From NCBI GenBank assembly GCA_023251275.1, contig JAHEZC010000019.1:1-12546 (forward strand): DNA of 12,546 nt, written 5' to 3'. The translations under genes were made by a program, and so were the position numbers. The DNA is from Parafilimonas sp. Its GTDB lineage: Bacteria; Bacteroidota; Bacteroidia; Chitinophagales; Chitinophagaceae. The first letter of the stretch is position 1. Each line of letters opens with the position of its first letter. A model generated the notes under the pieces. It did not search any database, was not told the DNA's origin, and worked only from the letters and a program-made list of their open reading frames with translations. This document shows positions 7,822 through 12,546 of the stretch, one piece after another.

Positions 7822-8890
7822 AGTTATCCGGGTTAATGTGATCAATATCATAAAACACAACCTTAAAACTCTCACTATTAATTGCTTTTTTGCAAAGCTG
7901 TGCTGCCTGTTGCAAAGCTTCATGGCTGATCTTTTCCCATTTCAAAAGATCATTTCTACGCAAAAAAATATTATTAATAACGGTATCTTTCTGCATAACG
8001 TAAGCATGGTCTTTGAAGTATTTTACAGCATTTGTATCCGAAAATAAATTCTCATTAATATTATTGTCAATTTTGTAAAATTGACCGCTCTTAAAAATAA
8101 TGACCCAATCAAAAGCCGGTAATGCAAAATTTAATTTTTTGGGATAAGGAAGTGTATTTTCAAAATACCGTTTTGCCTTTTCATAATCAAAAATGGAATT
8201 TTTTTCAGTTAATTTCTTCACTTCTCCCGTGTTGTAACACATTAAATATAATTCATCTGCGGGAGGTACTCCCGTTTTTTCAGGATATTTATATTGATGT
8301 AACCGTAAAGTTGCAGTAATTAATTTTTGGGGCCAAAGCCTTTTAATCTCTGTGATCAGGGAGAAATATTTTTTCTGTATTGAATTTGTCCAATCGCAGT
8401 CTAATTGAATTTCTTCGTAGGTAATTGTGCTGTCATTGACCAATTTTTTACCATGTTCTGTGTATATAGTTCTTCCTTTAACCAATTGTTCAGTTTTTAA
8501 AATAATTTTTTGAGCCAGATCCTTAATATTTATGCTATCTGTTTTCTCCAGAGCCATGGTTGTAATAAAAATGACTGGTGTAATAACTATTGTGTCAAGT
8601 GTTTTATCACCAATCTTATTATAAAGATTTTCTACAGAATATGTAGTTACAGGATATACTCCAAACAATTCATCCCAATCAATATCCATTATCTTGACAA
8701 ATAATTGTCGGGTATTAAAAAACTGAATGGCTTTTCTTTCCTGTACGCCGGAAATATAATTATCACGACTATCCACTTTCCAGTGATAAAAAGCCAATTG
8801 AGGTTTCCGCGTTTGTCTGCAAAAGATAAATGATATTGTAAAGAAAATGCTGCAAAACAAAACAGCAGTGAAACGCTTAAACATAATCAT
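7781..8890 (-). CDS. Exported or membrane-anchored TIM-barrel-like protein (GH18/DUF3142-like, catalytic Glu position changed)
   Basis: A 369-residue protein beginning with a hydrophobic export signal (KRFTAVLFCSIFFTISFIFC, 5-24). The Cys at 24 lies where a lipoprotein Cys would be, but FIF before it is a poor lipobox. After it come eight strand-like segments in barrel order: AFYHWK (33-38), LFVKIMDI (63-70), IVITPVIFIT (101-110), EIQLDCDWT (160-168), LITATLRLHQ (190-199), ELYLMCYNTG (213-222), LNFALPAFDWVIIF (253-266) and FKVVFYDID (342-350). QLDCDWT aligns naturally with the GH18 DxxDxDxE strand but has Thr where the acid Glu would be; it also resembles DUF3142. Other family-looking motifs are RLHQYKYPEKTGVPP (196-210). 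I recall uncharacterised Bacteroidota homologues but cannot name a family. Two ATGs at 8890 and 8884 are both possible starts. The next gene begins inside its last 41 bases, implying translational coupling. Confidence 0.78.
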   Translation of the reverse strand: MIMFKRFTAVLFCSIFFTISFIFCRQTRKPQLAFYHWKVDSRDNYISGVQERKAIQFFNTRQLFVKIMDIDWDELFGVYPVTTYSVENLYNKIGDKTLDTIVITPVIFITTMALEKTDSINIKDLAQKIILKTEQLVKGRTIYTEHGKKLVNDSTITYEEIQLDCDWTNSIQKKYFSLITEIKRLWPQKLITATLRLHQYKYPEKTGVPPADELYLMCYNTGEVKKLTEKNSIFDYEKAKRYFENTLPYPKKLNFALPAFDWVIIFKSGQFYKIDNNINENLFSDTNAVKYFKDHAYVMQKDTVINNIFLRRNDLLKWEKISHEALQQAAQLCKKAINSESFKVVFYDIDHINPDNYESIQKSFDYFNF

Positions 8891-9051
8891 AGATAAATTC
8901 AGAGGTAAATTACATTTTTATTTTGTTTTCAGACATGATGGTTTAGCCGGGGAAATATTTGCAAGAGATTTATTTCACCGATATTATAGTTTAGGTTTAA
9001 TGGTTCCTCAATTCCTGGAACAACGCCCATTTATGCTTTGAATTAAAGTAT

Positions 9052-9990
9052 TCAAAACCATTTTTTCTTCATAAAATACCATGCAATAATAATGGACGCC
9101 GCAAGGGAAAGAATGACCGGTATATAAAATGCATGTGCAGTATGCGAATAGGGTATGTCCACGTTCATGCCGTAAATGCTTGCAACGAGCGCAGGCAATG
9201 AAAGTATAATAGTAATGGAAGTGAGGCGCTTCATCACGTTATTGAGATTGTTACTGATAATACTGGCAAATGCATCGAGGGTACTGCTGAGTATGTTAGT
9301 ATAAATATTGGCCATTTCAAGCGCTTGGCTGGTGTCAACAATAAGATCACTGAGAAATTCTCTTTCATCTTCGTCAAGGCCGAGAAAGTTGGTGCGTTCC
9401 AGTTTGATCATCATGATCTCGTTGCTGCGCAATGCAGTTACAAAATATACCAGGCTTTTTTGTATGCGCATCAGGTGCAGCAATTCTTCGTTGCGGTTGC
9501 TGTCGTAAAGTTTTTGTTCGTAAAGATTTCTTTTGTGGTTGATCTCTTTCAGGTATTCCATAAAGTTCTGCACGATCTTTTCAAAAATTTTCAGCACCAT
9601 CATATTACGCTTATCCGGATGCCGCTTTTGAAATGTGCTGAGAAATTTTTTTATTGCGCCATTATCAAAAGAATTTACAGTGACGATCTGGTTCTGTGTA
9701 AGAATAATACAGATAGGGATAGTGATGTAATAAGCATCGCTGTCGTTGAAAGAATTATTTTCAGCAGGTGTTTTTATAATGATAAAACGGACCTGGTCAT
9801 CCAGTTCATACCGCGGACGTTCGTCTATATCAAGTGAGTCACGAAGAAATTCAACAGGTATTTTAAGCGTTTCACTCAACTCGGAAAACTCTTCATCCCT
9901 GAATGGAGGAACAAGATTAACCCATACGCCATTTTCAGCCTTATCAATTTCAACAGTGCTGTTATTGATATTTTTAAAATATTGAATCAT
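9052..9990 (-). CDS. corA: CorA-family magnesium/divalent-cation channel
   Basis: A 312-residue, full-length CorA-type protein, a homopentameric inner-membrane channel for Mg2+ (some members carry Co2+ or Zn2+). The signature YGMNV at 273-277 ends the first membrane helix (about 255-273), followed by a short periplasmic loop and the second helix (about 286-306), then the basic tail KKKWF. The N-terminal cytoplasmic domain has the expected beta region (GVWVNLVPP; PRYELDDQVRFIIIKTP; IPICIILTQNQIVTV) and the long alpha stalk (about 128-255, with NLYEQKLYDSNRNEEL and LRSNEIMMIKLERTNF). The periplasmic loop (DIPYSHTAHA) is short and lacks the usual conserved MPE after GMN, as in several CorA subgroups, so the exact ion preference is open. 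It stands alone between the AT-rich pair and dapF; 120 bases separate its start from the end of dapF, with no clear promoter. Confidence 0.95.
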   Translation of the reverse strand: MIQYFKNINNSTVEIDKAENGVWVNLVPPFRDEEFSELSETLKIPVEFLRDSLDIDERPRYELDDQVRFIIIKTPAENNSFNDSDAYYITIPICIILTQNQIVTVNSFDNGAIKKFLSTFQKRHPDKRNMMVLKIFEKIVQNFMEYLKEINHKRNLYEQKLYDSNRNEELLHLMRIQKSLVYFVTALRSNEIMMIKLERTNFLGLDEDEREFLSDLIVDTSQALEMANIYTNILSSTLDAFASIISNNLNNVMKRLTSITIILSLPALVASIYGMNVDIPYSHTAHAFYIPVILSLAASIIIAWYFMKKKWF

Positions 9991-10110
9991 AGAAACTGAG
10001 ATGGATATTACACAGTGACAATTGATGCGTTATAATACAGCGAATTTATAGGTTATGGCGAATAGGGGTTTATTTTTTTCTGTTTGCAATATACTGCCCG
10101 GGGTTATTGT

Positions 10111-10887
10111 TTATATTTTTATTTCTCCTTTAAAGACAAATATTGCCGGTCCGCAGAGCCAGATATTTTCATATTTTTCTTCACCTGTTTTATCGTATTC
10201 CACAGCAAGGTGGCCCCCCGGGGTTTCTATTTCTATACGGTTAAACCCGTTATCATTATGTGGGAAAACAAGTGCAGCAGCGGTTACTCCTGTTCCGCAA
10301 CTCAATGTTTCATCTTCTACTCCGCGTTCATAAGTACGTACAAATAATTCTTTGGTGTTTTCTTCTACAAAATTTACATTAATTCCATCTTCTGCAAATT
10401 CGTCACTGTAGCGTATTTCCTTTCCTTTATTTACTACATCAAAATCATTCAGCAGGCTTACAGACTTTACATAGTGCGGAGAGCCTGTATTTATTATAAA
10501 GTCACTGTTATATTTTTGAATTGCAATTACATCTTTCATTTTCAGGTGAACCCAGTCGCGGTCTTCAATGGTGGCTTCGTGCTCACCATCTATGGCAAGA
10601 AAACGAAATTTATTTTTATGCAGACCTAAGTCATACACAAATCGTACCATGCACCTTCCTCCATTGCCGCATAAAGAACTTTCGTTTCCGTCAGCATTGT
10701 AATAGATCATTTCAAAATCGTAACCTTCTTTATTATTGCGGAGCATCAAACCATCTGCACCAATGCCAAAACGCCGGTCGCATAAATGATGAATTTGTTT
10801 TGCATCAAGATATATATCGTTCTGGCTGTTATCAAGAATGATGAAGTCATTGCCTGTTCCCTGGTATTTATAAAAAGTAAGCAGCAT
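10111..10887 (-). CDS. dapF: Diaminopimelate epimerase
   Basis: DapF interconverts LL- and meso-diaminopimelate in the cytoplasm, supplying lysine and the meso-DAP crosslinking residue of peptidoglycan, without cofactor and using two cysteines. Both are present: Cys73 in SSLCGNGGRC and Cys197 in the ERGVEDETLSCGTG motif (residues 188-201). The N-terminal YQGTGNDFIILDN (8-20) and the RRFGIGADGL (38-47) substrate loop are also typical. At 258 residues it is the normal length. The frame stays open back to a TTG at 10902, but that would overlap the upstream stop, and MLLTFYKYQGTGNDF from ATG 10887 is the expected N-terminus. The ATG lies one base after the TAA of the nucleoside phosphorylase gene, so the two are almost certainly co-transcribed and probably translationally coupled. 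Confidence 0.97.
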   Translation of the reverse strand: MLLTFYKYQGTGNDFIILDNSQNDIYLDAKQIHHLCDRRFGIGADGLMLRNNKEGYDFEMIYYNADGNESSLCGNGGRCMVRFVYDLGLHKNKFRFLAIDGEHEATIEDRDWVHLKMKDVIAIQKYNSDFIINTGSPHYVKSVSLLNDFDVVNKGKEIRYSDEFAEDGINVNFVEENTKELFVRTYERGVEDETLSCGTGVTAAALVFPHNDNGFNRIEIETPGGHLAVEYDKTGEEKYENIWLCGPAIFVFKGEIKI

Positions 10888-10888
10888 A

Positions 10889-11764
10889 TTAGATATTTTC
10901 AAGAATTGGTAAAGCCTGCTGAATTAGTTTTTCAACTGATTCATGAATGTTTTCCGTAAACTTTTTTGTCAGTCGGTTTGTTATAATAACGTTTATACTC
11001 AGGCAGTGATGACCGAGTAATTTTCCAAGTCCGTAAATAGCGCTTGTCTCCATTTCAAAATTAGTGATGCGGTGATTACCAAGTCTGAAATAAGTAAGAC
11101 GATTGATCAATTCCGGGTTAGTTAATCCAAGCCTGAGCACTCTTCCCTGCGGACCAAAAAATCCGGGGCAGGTAACAGTAATGCCATGCTGAAAACCTTC
11201 AACAAAATGCTTAATAACAGATGCTGAAGCTGTGCTGATATATGGTTGAGAAACCTGTGAATTTAATTGGGTGTGAGCAATAAATTGCTGCAGGATTGAT
11301 TTTTCCTCATCGTTATTTTCACTGCAGTAGAAATTGAGCAGGTTATCTATACCGAGACCATGTGTGCTTACCACAAAACTATTAACCGGAATATCCGCCT
11401 GCAACGAGCCGCTGGTACCAAAGCGGATGATATTGAGGGGTGTAAGCTGCGGCTTGATGGTTCGTGTTTCAAGATCAATATTCACAACTGCATCCAATTC
11501 ATTCATTACAATATCAATATTATCAGGCCCTATGCCTGTTGCCACAACTGAGATTCTTTTTCTCCCGATATAGCCTGTGTGTGTAATGAATTCCCTGTGC
11601 TTACATTTCACCTCGATACGATCAAAGTATTTACTTATTTCCTTTACGCGGTCCCGGTCGCCGACAAGAATGATAGTATGTGCAATTTCTCCCGGCAGGG
11701 CATCTAAGTGATACACAGCTCCGCGGGAATTGATAAAGAGTTCACTATCTTCAATCCGGGTCAT
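10889..11764 (-). CDS. Nucleoside phosphorylase (PNP/UDP family, uridine-phosphorylase-like)
   Basis: A 291-residue enzyme of the PNP/UDP phosphorylase family, which cleaves nucleosides with phosphate to the free base and (deoxy)ribose 1-phosphate during salvage. The phosphate-binding motif LVGDRDRV is at 33-40, the family core ATGIGPDNIDIVMNEL at 75-90, and IIRFGTSGSLQ (112-122) matches the RxGTsGglq motif with its phosphate-binding Arg and Thr. The nucleoside-site motif FEMETSAIYGLG is at 236-247; its Glu-Met-Glu contacts ribose in uridine phosphorylase. CPGFFGPQGR (199-208) is a loop I associate with Bacteroidota uridine-phosphorylase-like members. Base specificity is not certain, so no symbol is given. 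It is the first gene of a two-gene unit with dapF. The upstream 50 bases contain a small AT-rich repeat cluster; no -7 box was convincing. Confidence 0.92.
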   Translation of the reverse strand: MTRIEDSELFINSRGAVYHLDALPGEIAHTIILVGDRDRVKEISKYFDRIEVKCKHREFITHTGYIGRKRISVVATGIGPDNIDIVMNELDAVVNIDLETRTIKPQLTPLNIIRFGTSGSLQADIPVNSFVVSTHGLGIDNLLNFYCSENNDEEKSILQQFIAHTQLNSQVSQPYISTASASVIKHFVEGFQHGITVTCPGFFGPQGRVLRLGLTNPELINRLTYFRLGNHRITNFEMETSAIYGLGKLLGHHCLSINVIITNRLTKKFTENIHESVEKLIQQALPILENI

Positions 11765-11784
11765 ATTTTTTATTTCAACAGCGA

Positions 11785-11817
11785 ATTTCGCATTTCGTAT
11801 TTAGAATTTCGTATTTA
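11785..11817 (-). repeat. Short degenerate tandem repeat upstream of the nucleoside phosphorylase gene
   Basis: The 12-mer ATTTCGTATTTA occurs exactly at 11792-11803 and 11806-11817, a 14-base period. A third, imperfect copy, ATTTCGCATTT, begins at 11785 and overlaps the first exact copy. The cluster lies 21-53 bases before the ATG of the nucleoside phosphorylase gene on the minus strand. It could be an operator or simply slippage-prone AT-rich DNA; the sequence does not decide this. Confidence 0.5.
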
Positions 11818-11929
11818 ATTCAATTGCTTTAATTTCGCAGCCTGGTTTTTACGGGTATTTTCGACTATTGATTTGTAAGTGATGAGTAATATTCAACAGT
11901 CGCAAACCCTTTGATTATAATTTAAAAAT

Positions 11930-12000
11930 GGTTCCGTGGCCGAGTGGCTAGGCAGAGGTCTGCAAAACCTTTTACAGCGGTTCGAATCCGCTCGGAACCT
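11930..12000 (+). tRNA. tRNA-Cys (anticodon GCA)
   Basis: The 71 bases fold into a complete cloverleaf. The acceptor stem GGTTCCG (11930-11936) pairs with CGGAACC (11993-11999), followed by discriminator T at 12000, the identity base expected for cysteine tRNA. The D stem GCC/GGC is 11939-11941 with 11951-11953. The anticodon stem GAGGT/ACCTT is 11955-11959 with 11967-11971 (one G-T pair) and encloses loop CTGCAAA, anticodon GCA at 11962-11964. The variable loop has four bases. The T arm AGCGG/CCGCT (11976-11980, 11988-11992) has loop TTCGAAT. CCA is not encoded, so it must be added by nucleotidyltransferase. The gene is alone on the plus strand, divergent from the nucleoside phosphorylase/dapF unit. 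Confidence 0.97.
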
Positions 12001-12065
12001 CTCAAAGGAGGTTATGGCCTGCAATCCCGCCACAGGCGGGACGAATCAGCCCCGAACCTCTCAAA
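11977..12065 (+). repeat. Imperfect direct duplication of the tRNA-Cys 3' end (attachment-site-like)
   Basis: Positions 11977-12006 (T arm, acceptor 3' strand and six bases beyond the tRNA) recur at 12036-12065 with 25 of 30 bases identical and no gaps, offset by 59 bases. The last 12 bases, GAACCTCTCAAA, are exact in both (11995-12006 and 12054-12065), as is CGAATC (11983-11988 and 12042-12047). The 29 bases between the copies include the left arm of a palindrome. Duplication of a tRNA 3' end is the normal footprint of integration by a tyrosine recombinase at a tRNA gene, but the interval is far too small for an element and no integrase gene is in the window. It could be an old deletion scar, a partial tRNA duplication, or a target-site duplication around a small palindromic element. 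Confidence 0.6.
12025..12041. repeat. GC-rich palindrome just downstream of tRNA-Cys
   Basis: TCCCGCC at 12025-12031 and GGCGGGA at 12035-12041 form a perfect 7-base-pair stem around the loop ACA. It stands out in an AT-rich intergenic context. There is no T run after it, so it is not a good intrinsic terminator by itself. Its right arm overlaps the first bases of the second tRNA-like copy. Small CCCGCC/GGCGGG palindromes recur between genes in some Bacteroidota as I remember them, so it may be a dispersed repeat unit. Confidence 0.55.
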
Positions 12066-12074
12066 CTGAAGCAA

Positions 12075-12109
12075 AAGACCTATAAGGTTTTTGAAACCTT
12101 ATAGGTCTT
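12075..12109 (+). terminator. Long perfect hairpin, likely terminator of tRNA-Cys
   Basis: Bases 12075-12090 and 12094-12109 are exact reverse complements: a 16-base-pair stem with a three-base loop TTG. It is followed on the plus strand by a T-rich tail (TTTTTATT from 12114). It sits 75 bases after the tRNA and 14 bases before the ATG of the membrane-protein gene. An intrinsic terminator for the tRNA is the simplest reading. The stem is AT-rich in the middle (ACCTATAAGGT), and similar palindromes occur as dispersed repeats in Bacteroidota, so it could also be a repeat or affect translation of the next gene. Confidence 0.5.
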
Positions 12110-12123
12110 ATAGTTTTTATTGC

Positions 12124-12531
12124 ATGAAATATTCTCAATTAATAGGTATCTTTTGTTGCTTGTCACTGGTAGCTGTTTGTACGCTCCCCTGGAGCTATGT
12201 ACCGGGTATTGATATTACCCTTTCAGGTATAAATGGATATGTAAACGATGAGCTTAATTTCGGGAAGCAAATCATTGTCCATTCTTTTTTTTCTGCGATA
12301 CTGATTCTTTTTTTTCTGCTGCCAAAAATATGGGCAAAGCGAAGTAACATATTTATCGCTGCTGTAAATCTTGCACTTGCAATCAAGAATTCTATTCTTT
12401 TTACATTTTGCCGGGAAGGTATTTGCCCCGAAAAAAGAGCAGGGATTTTCCTGCTTGTGATTACGTGTGCTTTAATTCAGGCAATGACTTTTTTTCCAAA
12501 AATGACGATTACAGAGAAGAATGATTTTTAA
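12124..12531 (+). CDS. Small four-helix membrane protein of unknown function
   Basis: A 135-residue protein with four hydrophobic segments: about 5-22 (QLIGIFCCLSLVAVCTLP), 51-66 (IVHSFFSAILILFFLL), 74-94 (NIFIAAVNLALAIKN onward) and 105-124 (GIFLLVITCALIQAMTFFP). The motifs LPWSYVPG after helix 1, KIWAKRSN between helices 2 and 3, and CREGICPEKRAGIFL between helices 3 and 4 recall a family of uncharacterised Bacteroidota membrane proteins of this length; I cannot assign a function. The paired Cys in CREGIC may be exposed on one membrane face. The frame is open upstream into the hairpin, but the first ATG is at 12124, and the added residues would be encoded by the hairpin itself. The gene is on the plus strand behind tRNA-Cys, with no clear promoter in between, so read-through from the tRNA region is possible. 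The stop is 15 bases before the window end. Confidence 0.75.
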   Translation: MKYSQLIGIFCCLSLVAVCTLPWSYVPGIDITLSGINGYVNDELNFGKQIIVHSFFSAILILFFLLPKIWAKRSNIFIAAVNLALAIKNSILFTFCREGICPEKRAGIFLLVITCALIQAMTFFPKMTITEKNDF

Positions 12532-12546
12532 TTCTCAGTACTGTCT

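Noticed and set aside
7822..7923. N-terminal extension of the 825-residue protein from ATG 7923
   Set aside because: It would bury a good signal peptide 34 residues inside the protein and enlarge the overlap with the upstream gene to 143 bases.
5344..8890. Whether the AT-rich pair is a defence or toxin system
   Set aside because: No nuclease, toxin, immunity or NTPase motif is visible; the export signals point to a periplasmic or surface role.
9325..9837. A long plus-strand open frame of 170 codons
   Set aside because: It lies wholly within corA on the opposite strand; the corA frame has clear family motifs, so this is a shadow.
9991..10110. Possible promoter for corA (TAAATTCG, one mismatch from TAnnTTTG)
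   Set aside because: No -33 TTTG lies at the right distance, and such near matches are common in AT-rich DNA.
11916..11921. TATAAT nine bases before tRNA-Cys
   Set aside because: Bacteroidota promoters use a different -7 box, and no partner element is present at the right distance; it may be chance in AT-rich sequence.
12014..12085. A 23-codon plus-strand ORF starting MACNPATGG behind a perfect AAAGGAGG at 12004-12011
   Set aside because: The spacing to the ATG is only two bases, Bacteroidota rarely use such Shine-Dalgarno sites, and the ORF is built from the tRNA-derived repeat and two hairpins.

Overview
The window looks like chromosomal DNA from a Bacteroidota, most likely a relative of the Chitinophagaceae. 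The clues are a DUF4954-type beta-helix protein, a Tat-exported Gfo/Idh/MocA oxidoreductase, paired secreted proteins of Bacteroidota-specific type, the near absence of Shine-Dalgarno sequences, and one -7 box of the TAnnTTTG type. The taxonomic placement is inference from recalled families, not from a search.

Layout. The left edge (1-232, minus) holds the N-terminal end of a membrane protein. Divergent from it, 363-3136 (plus) carries a DUF4954 protein followed five bases later by a GNAT acetyltransferase. Convergent with these is a minus-strand run: an exported Gfo/Idh/MocA oxidoreductase (3169-4611), a Nudix hydrolase (4789-5271) with its own likely promoter, and a strikingly AT-rich two-gene unit (5344-8890). 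That unit encodes a large exported helical-repeat protein and a TIM-barrel-like protein. Next come a CorA-type divalent-cation channel (9052-9990) and a tight pair, nucleoside phosphorylase then dapF (10111-11764). The right end is on the plus strand: tRNA-Cys(GCA), a short complex repeat region in which the 3' part of the tRNA is imperfectly duplicated, a long perfect hairpin, and a small four-helix membrane protein (12124-12531). No gene-free stretch exceeds 300 bases.

How the genes relate. Most are ordinary chromosomal genes: lysine/peptidoglycan precursor synthesis (dapF), nucleoside salvage, Mg2+ transport, nucleotide clean-up. The least explained part is 5344-8890. Its downstream gene starts inside the upstream gene, both products appear exported, and the upstream product has the strand order of a GH18/DUF3142-like barrel with the usual catalytic Glu position occupied by Thr. 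The other point of interest is the tRNA-Cys 3' duplication, which resembles an attachment-site footprint. I see no CRISPR array, transposase, phage gene or recognisable defence system.
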